Under the pieces are notes generated by a model. The model saw nothing but the letters and a program-made list of their open reading frames with translations, was not told where the DNA came from and made no database searches. Shown in pieces: positions 8,271 to 17,700 of a stretch of DNA of 64,000 nucleotides. The position numbers and the translations under genes are program-made. Each line of letters opens with the position of its first letter. Positions within the stretch are counted from its first letter, which is position 1. Origin of the DNA: Streptomyces hoynatensis (lineage in GTDB: Bacteria > Actinomycetota > Actinomycetes > Streptomycetales > Streptomycetaceae); contig NZ_RBAL01000005.1 of the NCBI RefSeq assembly GCF_003626535.1, positions 124,001 to 188,000 on the forward strand, written 5' to 3'.

Positions 8271-8874
8271 ACTGATCCTGGTCCGGCACGGCGAGACCGA
8301 GTGGAGCGCCACGCACCGGCACACCAGCTACACCGATCTGCCCCTCACCCGGCACGGCGAGGAACAGGCCAGGTCCGTGGCGCCCCTGCTGGCCGGCCGC
8401 CGCATCGCCCGCGTCCTCAGCAGCCCGCTGCGCCGGGCGCTGCGCACCGCGGAGCTCGCCGGGCTCCCGGAACCCGAGCCCGACCCCGACCTGCACGAGT
8501 GGGACTACGGCGGGTACGAGGGCATCACCACCGAGGACATCCACCGGGAGCGCCCGCGGTGGGACCTGTGGACCGACGGCGTTCCGCCGGGGCCGGAGGG
8601 GCACCCCGGCGAGCGCCCCGAGGAGGTCGGCGCCCGCGCGGACCGGGTGCTCGCCCGGCTGGCCCCGCTCCTCGACGAGGGCCGGGAGGGCGAGCGGAGC
8701 GGCGACGTGGTCCTGGTGGGCCACGCGCACTTCCTGCGGGTGCTCACCGCCCGCCGCCTGGGCCTGCCGCCCGCGGCCGGGGCGCTGTTCCTGCTCGACA
8801 CCGGAACGGTCAGCCGGCTCGGCCTCGAACACCACCGCCCGGTGATCACCGCCTGGAACGCCGGCCGGCCCTGA
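8263..8874 (+). CDS. Histidine phosphatase family protein
   Basis: 203-residue phosphoglycerate mutase-like histidine phosphatase. Seen: the N-terminal catalytic motif LVRHGETEWS with phospho-accepting His10, the substrate-binding Arg in SSPLRRALRTAEL, the proton-donor Glu region LHEWDYGGYEG, and the second catalytic His in VVLVGHAHFLRVL. The family acts on phosphomonoesters of many kinds, so the substrate is not assigned. The GTG at 8263 puts the RHG motif at the usual distance from the N terminus. No ribosome site precedes it, which fits coupling to the small ORF ending at 8270. Confidence 0.88.
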   Translation: MGELILVRHGETEWSATHRHTSYTDLPLTRHGEEQARSVAPLLAGRRIARVLSSPLRRALRTAELAGLPEPEPDPDLHEWDYGGYEGITTEDIHRERPRWDLWTDGVPPGPEGHPGERPEEVGARADRVLARLAPLLDEGREGERSGDVVLVGHAHFLRVLTARRLGLPPAAGALFLLDTGTVSRLGLEHHRPVITAWNAGRP

Positions 8875-9073
8875 GGGAAGCGGCCCGCCGGGGCGGGAGG
8901 AGCCGCCGGGGCGGGAGGGGCGGCCGCGCCGGGCGGGGCCGCCCGGCCGATCCGGGGCGGAAGGCGGCCGGGGCCCGCGCCGCGGGAAGTGGGGCTCGCC
9001 GCGCCGATGAGTTCCGGGCGGGAGGCGGGTCTCAGCATGCAGGGAGCACGCCACTCGACCCGAGGAGCACACC

Positions 9074-9547
9074 ATGTCCCGCATCACGCCCACCCTCTGG
9101 TTCGACGACCGGGGCGAGGAGGCCGCGCGTTTCTACGTCTCGGTCTTCCCGAACTCCGGGATCACGCGGATCACCCGCTACACCGGCGCGGGCCCCCGCC
9201 CCGAAGGCGCGGTGATGACCGTGGACTTCACCCTGGACGGGCAGCCGTACACGGCGCTCAACGGCGGCCCCGAGTTCACCTTCAACGAGGCGATCTCGCT
9301 GTCGGTGAGCTGCGCGGACCAGCGGGAGGTCGACCACTACTGGGCCGCGCTCTCCGAGGGCGGCGAGGAGGGCCCCTGCGGCTGGCTGAAGGACAGGTTC
9401 GGCCTCTCCTGGCAGGTGGTGCCGAAGGAGATGGAGGAGCTGCTGGCGGACGAGGACCGGGAGCGCGCCGGGCGCGCGATGGCGGCCATGCTGAAGATGG
9501 GCAAGCTGGACGTCGCCGCGCTGCGGGCCGCGGCGGACGGCGCCTGA
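9074..9547 (+). CDS. PhnB-like VOC protein
   Basis: 157-residue protein of the PhnB-like branch of the VOC superfamily, often misnamed 3-demethylubiquinone methyltransferase. Seen: ITPTLWFDDRGEEAARFYVSVFPNS, FTLDGQPYTALNGGPEFTFNEAISL, and the segment VDHYWAALSEGGEEGPCGWLKDRFGLSWQVVP with its conserved CGWLKD-x-(F/Y)GLSWQ pattern, then a helical C terminus. Function is unknown in the family; no metal triad can be confirmed. The ATG at 9074 has GAGGAG about 8 bases upstream. Convergent with the flavoenzyme gene across 77 bp. Confidence 0.85.
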   Translation: MSRITPTLWFDDRGEEAARFYVSVFPNSGITRITRYTGAGPRPEGAVMTVDFTLDGQPYTALNGGPEFTFNEAISLSVSCADQREVDHYWAALSEGGEEGPCGWLKDRFGLSWQVVPKEMEELLADEDRERAGRAMAAMLKMGKLDVAALRAAADGA

Positions 9548-9624
9548 GCCGGCCGCGCCCCCGATCGGCGGCCGGCCCGGCGCCGGCGGCCCCGGACCGG
9601 GTCCGGGGCGCCGGGGGGAGGGTC

Positions 9625-11262
9625 CTAGGACGGCAGCCGCACCGACTGGGCGTGACGGAAGAAGTCGGTCGGGTCGTAGGCCTTCTTGACCTGCTGCAGG
9701 CGCGGGTAGTTCTCGCCCCAGTAGAGCGTGTACCAGGGCACGCCGGAGGTGTTGTACGCGGGGTCGGCGATGTCGGTGTCGGGGTTGTTGACATAGCACC
9801 CGTCGAACCGGTCGCCGGGCACCGGGTAGCCGCCGGTGTCCGCGAAGACCGCCGCGTACAGCTCACGCAGCCAGGTCAGGTTGGCCTCGTCCTCGGCCGG
9901 CGAGGTCCACTGGGCCTCGAACTCGGCGAAGAGCACCTCGTCCCGGTGGGCGGTGGCGGTGGCGGTCCTGGAGAGCTCGTTCATCCGGCCGCCGGCGCCC
10001 GCGATCTGGGCGAAGGAGTTCGCGTTGGAGTAGTCGGTGCGCAGCAACTGCTGGTAGATCGTGGCCAGTTGGTCGTCGGTGAAGCCCGTCTTCGTCCAGA
10101 CGGTCTTGATGGCGCTGCGCAGGGAGGGGTCCATCATCGAGGTGGCCGCGCTGATCGGCAGCAGCTTGCTCGCCGTCAGCCAGGCCAGGGGGCGGCCGGC
10201 GAAGGGGGTGGTGATGCCGGTGCCCGCGGTGATCTCGGCCCCGTAGTCGGCGAGGAAGCCTGCGGCGTCCGGCAGCCCGCCGTCGACCTGGGTGACCAGG
10301 GCCATGCCGCCGCCGGCCCGCTGCCTGGCCAGGATGATGCCGGAGAGGCCGAGTGCGTCGCTGCCCGGCTCGCTGTTGTTCCGGTACCAGTCGGTGTAGT
10401 TGTTCAGCAGCCGCACGAACTGGTCCTCGGACAGCGTCGCCCAGGGCACGGCGACCGAGCTGAGCAGCACGCTCTTCGGCGGGGCAGGCAGCTGGGCGGC
10501 CGGGTCGGAGCCGGCGGCGTCGGGGGAGCGGAACCAGTAGCGGGTGATGACGCCGAAGCTGCCGCCGCCGCCACCGGAGATCGCCCACCACAGGTCGTGG
10601 TTCGTGTCGCTCGCGTTGCGGCAGGCCACCACGGTGCGGGCGCGGCGCCTGCTGTCCACCACGACCACCTCGACGGCCGAGATGTAGTCGGCGACCAGGC
10701 CGTGCTGCCGGGTCAGCAGGCCGAAGCCGCCGCCCGTGGCGTGGCCGCCGATGCCGACGGAGGGGCAGACCCCGCCGGGGAGGGTGACGCCGAAGTCCCG
10801 GTAGAGGGTCTCGTAGATCTGCCCGAGCTGGGCGCCGGCCTCGATGCAGAACGCCCGGCGGCTCGCGTCGTACGAGATCCGGTTCATGGTGGAGAGGTCG
10901 ATCACGACCTGGGTCTGCGCGTTGTAGACGAAGTCCGCGAAGCAGTGCCCGCCGCTGCGCACCGACACCCGCTTCCCTGCGCTCGCGGCCTCCTGCACGA
11001 CCTGGAGCACCTGTTCCGTGCTGCTCACCAGGCGCACCGCCTCGGGCTGCGCCACCCACCGCTGGTTGATGCCGCGGACCAGCTCCTCGTAACGGGCGTC
11101 GTCCGCGGTGACGCTCACCGGGCTGGGCAGCGTGCCGCCCTCCAGGGGGCGGAAGCCGGACTCGGCCGCCGTCGCGCGGGACGCGGCGGCCCCGGCAAGT
11201 GCCGCCCCGCCGGCGGCGCCCACCCCGCCCTTGATGACGCTGCGTCTGTTGATGCCTGCCAT
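9625..11262 (-). CDS. Tat-exported berberine-bridge-type FAD oxidoreductase
   Basis: 545-residue secreted flavoenzyme. The N terminus carries a twin-arginine signal (NRRSVIKGGVGAAGGAALAG) ending near Ala33, implying export folded with FAD. The FAD_binding_4 domain follows, with VSVRSGGHCFADF (His106) and GGVCPSVGIGGHATGGGFG (Cys166), the two residues that attach FAD covalently at both 8-alpha and C6 in BBE-like enzymes. The C terminus has the BBE signature YVNNPDTDIADPAYN and YDPTDFFRHAQSV. Likely an oxidase of a sugar or secondary metabolite. The ATG at 11262 follows GGAGGTACGAC; longer readings upstream lack a signal peptide. Confidence 0.9.
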   Translation of the reverse strand: MAGINRRSVIKGGVGAAGGAALAGAAASRATAAESGFRPLEGGTLPSPVSVTADDARYEELVRGINQRWVAQPEAVRLVSSTEQVLQVVQEAASAGKRVSVRSGGHCFADFVYNAQTQVVIDLSTMNRISYDASRRAFCIEAGAQLGQIYETLYRDFGVTLPGGVCPSVGIGGHATGGGFGLLTRQHGLVADYISAVEVVVVDSRRRARTVVACRNASDTNHDLWWAISGGGGGSFGVITRYWFRSPDAAGSDPAAQLPAPPKSVLLSSVAVPWATLSEDQFVRLLNNYTDWYRNNSEPGSDALGLSGIILARQRAGGGMALVTQVDGGLPDAAGFLADYGAEITAGTGITTPFAGRPLAWLTASKLLPISAATSMMDPSLRSAIKTVWTKTGFTDDQLATIYQQLLRTDYSNANSFAQIAGAGGRMNELSRTATATAHRDEVLFAEFEAQWTSPAEDEANLTWLRELYAAVFADTGGYPVPGDRFDGCYVNNPDTDIADPAYNTSGVPWYTLYWGENYPRLQQVKKAYDPTDFFRHAQSVRLPS

Positions 11263-12256
11263 GTCGTACCTCCGTGAGCTTCGCTGTGAAACCGTCCCCG
11301 CGGGATGCGGGCGGCGCCCGCGCGCCGCCCGCCGACTGCCGCGGGGCGGGCGCCTGGTGAGGGATCGGGCGCCCGCCGGCCGCCCCCGTGCCGAGGCACG
11401 CGGGCACGCCGGGAACGCGTGCCTGACTGTGTGGTGAACCTGGTGAGGAAGCGCTGGGACAACGCCGGCCAGGCGGGGCCGTGGGTGGCCGCCGGATGCC
11501 GGGCGCCTGCCGTGAAACGCCGGGAGTACCGCCGAAGGAACCGCCGAGTGCACCGCCGAGAAAAGCCGTCGGGAACAACGTCAGAAAGAACCGCGGAACG
11601 AACCGCAGAACGCGCGGGTGAACGCATCGGTGAACGAGCCGGACGAGGCCCTGCGGAAAGTCCCGCCGAACGAGCGCGGAAAAGGAAGGGGAAAAGATAG
11701 GAAAGGGGGAAGGCGGGAAAGGGAAGTCGGAGGGGCCGGGGGATCGGGGGCGGCCCGGGCGCCGTCACGGCCCCGCCGGCGCCGGGCGGACCGCGCTCAG
11801 CCGGGCGTGGGCGGCCCGCATGTCACGCCGGGGAGAACGGGCGGGCGGGAGTACGGGATTGCCCGCGGAACGCCCCACCGGCGCCGCGCCGCCTGCGTCT
11901 CCCAGCTCACCGAAACTCCCCCCTGCCTACGGACGAGAAAAGGCGCCGTCCCACGTGCCCGAGAGTGCATACTCGCCACATCCGCACGGCGTGAGCACGT
12001 TATGAGCGCGCCTCCGCAAACGTCAACCAGTCGTCCACGCAATGCCCCCACGCCCCGCCCCCGGCGCGCGCCTCGGGCACCGTCGCCCGCCTCCCGCCCG
12101 GCGCCTGACCTGCACGGCTCCCGGAAAAGCCGGTGACATTGCCGGCCCGGGGCGCGCTAAGTAAACATAAAGCGAAGCTGAATCACGCGTTCATCATCTT
12201 CACGTCCGTCAACGCCCGCGGTCCGGCGCGGGGTTCGGCGGCGGCGGGGGCCCCAC
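11263..12256. other. 1-kb region with no supported gene
   Basis: The stretch between the flavoenzyme and the gene at 12333 contains open frames on both strands, but all are Arg/Pro-rich, lack ribosome sites and have no family features. Short near-repeats of GAACGnnnnGGTGAACG occur around 11580-11640. GAGTGCATACTC at 11963-11974 is a short inverted repeat (GAGT/ACTC). An A+T-richer patch lies at 12160-12180. I see no RNA gene in it. Confidence 0.5.
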
Positions 12257-12280
12257 GTTTGGCGCGGCGGGTGAGGGTAA
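12257..12280 (+). promoter_or_regulatory. Candidate stress (sigma-B/F-type) promoter
   Basis: GTTT (12257-12260), a 14-base spacer, then GGGTAA (12275-12280) matches the Streptomyces sigma-B-like consensus GNNT-N14-16-GGGTAY except for its last base. It is 52 bases upstream of the ATG at 12333 on the same strand. Assignment is by consensus only. Confidence 0.4.
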
Positions 12281-12332
12281 CAGCGAAGTAACGACAACCC
12301 GGCACGAGGGATCTCTGCGAAGGGGAAGTCGC

Positions 12333-13067
12333 ATGACGACAGTAGTGATCATCATCCTGGCCGTGGTCGTCCTCGCCCTGCTCGCGCTGCTGCTCGCGCC
12401 GTCCGCGAACCCCGCGGCGGCCGGCAGACTGCAGCGCCGCTTCGGCCCCGAGTACGACCGGACCGTGGCCAGGCACCACGGCGACACCAGGGCGGCGAGG
12501 AAGGACCTGGCGGAACGCCTGCGCAGGCACGGCGGGCTGCACACCCGGGCGCTGGGCGCGGAGGAGCGGGAGCGCTACCACCGGCGCTGGGCCGGGGTCC
12601 AGGAGAGGTTCGTGGACTCGCCGGGCGGCGCCGTGGCCGAGGCGGACCACGTGCTGACCCAGCTCATCCACGACCGCGGCTACCCGGCCGACGCCTACGA
12701 GGAGCGGATCTCCGCGCTGTCCGTGCACCATCCGCGGCACGTCGAGGGCTACCGGAGGGTCCACGCCCTCGCGGGGCGGGAACCGGCGGACGGCTCGGTG
12801 ACGGAGGAGCTGCGCGCGGCCGTGGTCTCCGCCCGCGCGCTGTTCGAGGACCTGCTCAGCCCGCAGCCGCAGGACGAGAAGGACCGGCAGGACCGGCCCG
12901 AGCGCCGGACGGCCAGGCTGCTTCGGCCCCGTGGCCGCGGCGAGCGCGCGGCGGCGTCCGGGGCGCAGGCCCGCCCGCAGGCCGGGGAGGGCGCGGCGGG
13001 CCAGGAGGCCACGCCGCCCGCTCGGGACTCCGGCGCCGGCCGGGCCGCAACGGGCCGGGAGGCGTGA
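12333..13067 (+). CDS. Membrane-anchored protein with FVDxP/EADxVL domain, paralogue A
   Basis: 244-residue protein of unknown function. An N-terminal membrane helix (TTVVIIILAVVVLALLALLL) anchors a helical domain containing ERFVDSPGGAVAEADHVLTQLIHDRGYPADAYEERISALSVHHP, and the C terminus is a disordered Ala/Gly/Arg-rich tail. AAGGGG lies 8 bases before the ATG. The next gene starts 5 bases after the stop and repeats the same core domain (VVGFVDGPAQAVVEADAVL), so the two are probably tandem paralogues made from one mRNA. Similar pairs occur in other actinomycetes, often under stress promoters; here a candidate one lies upstream. Confidence 0.7.
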   Translation: MTTVVIIILAVVVLALLALLLAPSANPAAAGRLQRRFGPEYDRTVARHHGDTRAARKDLAERLRRHGGLHTRALGAEERERYHRRWAGVQERFVDSPGGAVAEADHVLTQLIHDRGYPADAYEERISALSVHHPRHVEGYRRVHALAGREPADGSVTEELRAAVVSARALFEDLLSPQPQDEKDRQDRPERRTARLLRPRGRGERAAASGAQARPQAGEGAAGQEATPPARDSGAGRAATGREA

Positions 13068-13071
13068 GGAG

Positions 13072-13731
13072 ATGAGCGCACACACGCGGGGCGCGGGCAG
13101 GGAGCGGCCCGGCACCGGGCAGGCCCCCGGCACCGGCACCCGGTCCGGCGCGGAGAGCGAGCCCGGGCCCGGCGGGCGGTCCGCCCCACCGGGCGAGGCG
13201 GCCACGGGCCCGGGCGGCGCCGCCGCGGAAACCGGCGGCGATGCGGCGGAGACGGGCGGCGGCGTCACGGAGACGGGCGGCGTCGCCAAGACGGGCCGCG
13301 GGGCGGCAGGAGAGACGGGCCGCGGGGCGGCGTGGACGAGCCGTGCGGCCGGGGCGGCGGAGGCCGTGCCGGGCGAGGCCGCCGGCCCGGCGGCGGGCGC
13401 CGAAGTCCCGCGGCCCGCCGCGGGAGCGGCCGGGGAGGGCAGCCTCCTCCCGGCGGCCGAGGCGGCGCGGCTGCGGGCGAGCCTGCGGCGGGCCGTCGTC
13501 GGCTTCGTCGACGGACCGGCCCAGGCGGTGGTCGAGGCCGACGCCGTCCTGGAGTCCGCCGTGACCCACCTGACCGAAGCCCTGCGGGAACGCCGGCTGG
13601 CGCTGCGCACGGCCTGGCAGGCGGAGTCGGCGGAGTTCGGCGACGGCGCCCTCGGCGCCCTGGGCACCGAGGAGGCCCGGCAGTTGCTCCTCGACTACCG
13701 CGACACCACCGAGCGCCTGCTGGGCGCCTGA
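13072..13731 (+). CDS. Soluble partner with FVDxP/EADxVL domain, paralogue B
   Basis: 219-residue protein of unknown function. The first 120 residues are low-complexity Gly/Ala/Glu-rich sequence with irregular ETGG-type repeats and no fold. The last 90 form a helical domain, RASLRRAVVGFVDGPAQAVVEADAVLESAVTHLTEAL, ending TEEARQLLLDYRDTTERLLGA, related to the upstream protein's core. It lacks a membrane helix. The ATG overlaps a GGAG that itself spans the upstream stop region (13068-13071), so translation is coupled. A complex with the membrane-anchored paralogue is inferred from order and shared domain. Confidence 0.65.
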   Translation: MSAHTRGAGRERPGTGQAPGTGTRSGAESEPGPGGRSAPPGEAATGPGGAAAETGGDAAETGGGVTETGGVAKTGRGAAGETGRGAAWTSRAAGAAEAVPGEAAGPAAGAEVPRPAAGAAGEGSLLPAAEAARLRASLRRAVVGFVDGPAQAVVEADAVLESAVTHLTEALRERRLALRTAWQAESAEFGDGALGALGTEEARQLLLDYRDTTERLLGA

Positions 13732-13893
13732 GGCGGCGCCGCGCGGGCGGCCCCTCTCAACCCGGCGGTCCCGGTGCCCCACACACCGGGACCGCCGCAC
13801 GCGCGCCGGCGCGCCCGGCCCGGCCTCCCCCGCCGGCCCGCCCGGCCCGCCCCGTGTGCCCCACGGCCCCGTCTTGCGCAACTCCCCGCCCGG

Positions 13894-14532
13894 CTACGCG
13901 CCTTCGCCACCGCCGGGACCCTCGCCGCCGCCGGGGCCTTCGCCCGCGTCCTCGCCGCCGATGCCGAGGTCGCGCCGCATCTCGCCGCGCAACTCCCGGA
14001 TCAGGCCCCGGGCCGCCTCCAGGTGGGCCCGGACCGCCTCCGGGCCGTCCCCGGCGCGGCCCGCGCCGCCGCCCAGCCGCTTGACGACGCCGTAGGCCGA
14101 GCTGAGCCTGCGGTTCGCGGCCACCGCCGCCGCCAGCACCGCGTCCGGCACGATCAGCTGCGCCTCCGCGTACGAGGCCAGGTACCCGGCGCGCACCTCG
14201 TCGAGTTCGCCCGTCGGCACCCCGGGCACCCCAGGACCGCCCGGCGCCCCAGGACCGCCCGGCGCTGCGGGCTCCCCCGCCTCGGGCGGCAGGTGCTGAA
14301 GCGCCTCCCTGAGGGCGGCGAAGTAGCGGCGGGCCGCCTGGTTCAGCGAGACGTAGGCGGCGCGCCGCAGCTCAAGCTCCCGCTCCCGGGCCCTGGCCGT
14401 CTCCTCCGCGCGCCGCCTGCGCTCCGTCTCCCGCCGCTCCAGCGCGAGCGCGCGCTCGCCGCTGCGCTGGGTCAGCCAGGTGGCGCAGAGCGTCCCGCAC
14501 ACCCCGATCACCGCGGCGATCAGTGCCTCCAC
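13894..14532 (-). CDS. Membrane-anchored coiled-coil protein of unknown function
   Basis: 212 residues. The N-terminal helix EALIAAVIGVCGTLCATWLTQ is a probable membrane anchor. It is followed by a strongly charged coiled coil (ERRETERRRRAEETARARERELELRR), a helical region AAYVSLNQAARRYFAALREALQ, and a Gly/Pro-rich linker with three GGPGAP-like repeats. A second helical part, AHLEAARGLIRELRGEMRRDLGI, precedes a Gly/Glu-rich tail. The GTG at 14532 is preferred because GGGGAGGG lies 8 bases upstream and the membrane helix then begins at residue 2. Divergent from the SAMD9-like gene, sharing 198 bp. No family is recognised. Confidence 0.65.
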   Translation of the reverse strand: MEALIAAVIGVCGTLCATWLTQRSGERALALERRETERRRRAEETARARERELELRRAAYVSLNQAARRYFAALREALQHLPPEAGEPAAPGGPGAPGGPGVPGVPTGELDEVRAGYLASYAEAQLIVPDAVLAAAVAANRRLSSAYGVVKRLGGGAGRAGDGPEAVRAHLEAARGLIRELRGEMRRDLGIGGEDAGEGPGGGEGPGGGEGA

Positions 14533-14730
14533 GGACGGCTCCCTCCCCTCCCGCACGCCGGCGCCCGGGAGCGTACCCAGGCGCGAGCCGATTGCCGCGC
14601 GCCCCTCACCCCCGGGCCGAAGACCGGTCGCCCGTACGGCAGTTGAGCCCGCCGGGCGACCGCGGTCCCCATTGTCCCGCCCGTCCCCCTCGCGATACCC
14701 CGCCTTCCCTCTTCACAGGGAGTAACGCCC

Positions 14731-17700
14731 GTGCCTTCGTTCGGTAATCTGGGAAGCATGCATCGCGACCCGGCGAGCGGCGAGGGGGACCCCGGCCGCG
14801 ACCTCCTGGACTCCGCCCTCAGGCTGCTGCGCAGCGACTTACCGAGGGCGAGCACCGTCCGCGTGGTGAAATCCCTCGCCGGCGGCTACTCGGACGCCCG
14901 CGTCGTGCTCTGCGACATCGGCAGCGTCCCGGGCCGGGACGCCGACGGCGCGCTCAACGGCCAGTACATCCTCAAGGCCGGCTTCTCGACGCGGCGGCCC
15001 CAGGCCGCGGCGCACGGCGCGTTCACCGAGCCCCTCGGCGAGTTCGGCCGCACCCGGGTCCCGCGGCTGGCCTACTCCCTGCAGGACTCGGGCACCAGCC
15101 TCGACGTCTACGACATCGCCGGCTTCAGCCTCGACCGGGTCCGCTCCGCCGATCACGTGGACGCCGAGGACCGCGAGGAGGTCTGCGCCCGGGCCTCCCG
15201 CCAGCTGCTCCGCGCCCAGCTGGACGCCGCGGGGCCGCCCGGCTACCAGGGCAGTGTCGGCACGGTCCTGCGCGAATGGCTCGGCGAGGACTTCCCCGGC
15301 AACCAGCGCGGCGCCCGGGTCCGCGAGGCCGCCGCCCAACTCGACGGCGGCGGCCGGGTCTTCCGCTACGAGGGCGAGCTCCTGCCGAACCCGCTGGTCC
15401 TCTTCGACCCGGCGCTCGGCATCGCCGACGCCCCCCTGCCCTGCTTCCGCGGCCCCACCCACGGCGACCTCCACCTGCGCAACCTCCTGGTCCGCGGCTC
15501 GCTGCCGACCCGCGACCTGGCGTACTGGCTGATCGACGTCAGCTGGGACGCCCCCGCCCCGCTGCTCTACGACCACGCCTATCTGGAGCTGTCCGCGCTG
15601 CTTTTCGGGCTCGGCACCTCCACCAGCGGCCGGGTGCTGCCGGTGCTCGCCAGGCTCGACGACGAGAGCCTCACCGTCCCCGTCGAGCTCGACCTCAACG
15701 ACGTGGGCCTGGTCACCCTGCTGCGCCGGATACGCGGCGAGGCGGCGGCCGTGCTGGAGGAGCGCGAGGCCAAGCGGGTCGACGTCTGGCGGCGCCAGCT
15801 GCTCATCGCCAGGATCGCCGCCGGGCTCAACTGGGCGGCCAAGCCCCTGGACGACCTGGCGCTGCGCCGCGCGGCCCTGATCAGCGCGGGCTGGGCGGCC
15901 CGCCTGCTGCTGCGCGAGAGCCACCCCGCGCAGTGGGTCGAGCTGGCCAGGGGGGAGCGCCTGAGCACCGTGGGCCTGGCGACCGGCGCCAGCGCCACGC
16001 CGGTGACCGCCGAGGAGGCGCTGCGCCGCTGGCGCCCGTTCCACCAGGCCGGCGGCGCCATGGACCTGTTCCTCGTCGCCGACGCGGTGGCGGGCAAGCC
16101 GGAGCTGGCGGCCCTCGCGCACTGCGGCTGGTCCGCGGTGATCGACCTCGACCCGGACAGCGACGAGAGCGGCCTCGCCGGCGTCGTCCGGCCCGAGCTG
16201 GCAGAACGCCGCCACGTCAGCATGTTCGGCGCCAACCGCCCCCAGGTGCCGCCGGCCGGCGCGACGAGCTGGCTGATGGCGGCGGGCTGGCACTCCCGGG
16301 ACGAGCCGGCCGCCGAGTCCGACGCCGACTGGCGCCGCGGCGGCCACCTCCAGCGGGTGCGGCGGCTGGTCGACGACACCCACGAGGGCACCCCGCACCA
16401 GGCCGCGGCCGTGCTCTGCCTGCGCTCGGGCCGGCGCGACCGGGAGATCGACCGCGTCGCCGAGTACATCGACGAGCGGTACGGCGGCATCGCCGTCCGC
16501 CTCGACCTGGCCCAGGCCCCGGCGGTGGGCGGCATCGACCTGGACGCCTTCTTCAGCGTGGTCGCCGAGTCCCTGCCGCCCGCGGACCGTTCGGCGATGC
16601 CCTCCCTGCCCGCCCTGGACGGCGGGCGATGGCACCTCAGCTGGTCCGACCTGCACCGCCTCTCGGTCGACCTGGAGGTCCTGCACTCGGAGATCCTTTC
16701 CGACAGCCAGTCCTCCGCCCAGCCGAGGGACGGGTTCTGGCGCGGCCGCCCGCCCACCTGGCAGGAGCTGGAGGCGCGGGTGGACGTGGCGCGCAGCGCC
16801 TACCCCAGCCTGCTGGAGGAGATCGAGCAGCGCCTCGGCGACCACCAGCTCGCCACCGTCCGGCTCAACCACTCCCCCGGCGCGGGCGGCACGACCCTCG
16901 CCCGCCGCGTCGCCTGGGACCTGCACCGGGCCTACCCGACCGTGCTGCTGCGCACCTACTCGGAGACCACCGCCGACCGCATCGACGAGATCTACCAGGA
17001 GACCGGCCGGCCGGCCCTGGTCGTCGCCGAGTCCGCCGTCCTGCCCGAGTACGACTGCGACGAGCTGACCCACTCCCTCGCACAGCGCAACACCAGGGCC
17101 GTCCTGCTGTGGGTCAACCGCACCAACGTGGCCCGGGACCGCAGGCAGGGGACGCACCAGGTGGTCGACCCCCTGAGGTCCCCGGAGCGAGAGCGGTTCC
17201 TCGACGAGTTCCGGCGCCGCGCCACCACCGACCGGGCCAGGCAGCGGCTCGACGACTTCGCCGCGGGCACCGCGAACGTCGTGGCCGCACAGGAGCTTTC
17301 GCCGTTCTTCTTCGGCCTGTGCGTCTACGAGGAGCGTTTCGAGGGCATCGCCTCCTACGTCCGCAACCACCTCGCCGAGCTGAGCCCCCGGCAGAAGGAG
17401 CTCGCCCGGCACCTGGCTCTCATCACCCGCTACGGCCAGGAGGCCGGGCTGCCCGTCGACATGGTCGAGTCGTGGATGGGGCGCGAGCGCCCCCGCTTCG
17501 CCGAGCTCTCCGAGGCGGATTTGCACGACCTCCTCGGCCCCGACCTGCGCCACCTGGTCGTCGCCAGGGGCCGGACCCTGCGGCTGCTGCACCCGCTGAT
17601 CGCCGAGGAGGTGCTCAAGGGGGAGGCGGACGGGGCGCGGTACAGCCTCGGCCAGATCTCCGTGGACTTCATCAGGAAGACGACCGAGTACCTCGGCCCG

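Noticed and set aside
9074..9547. Annotation as 3-demethylubiquinone methyltransferase
   Set aside because: It has a VOC/PhnB-like fold with no SAM-binding motif; that name is a known misannotation.
11305..11700. 131-codon Arg-rich plus-strand ORF
   Set aside because: No ribosome site, no fold, ERTAERA-type repeats; treated as non-coding.
12002..12136. Short ORF beginning MSAPPQTSTSRPRN
   Set aside because: No ribosome site and Pro/Arg/Ser-only composition.
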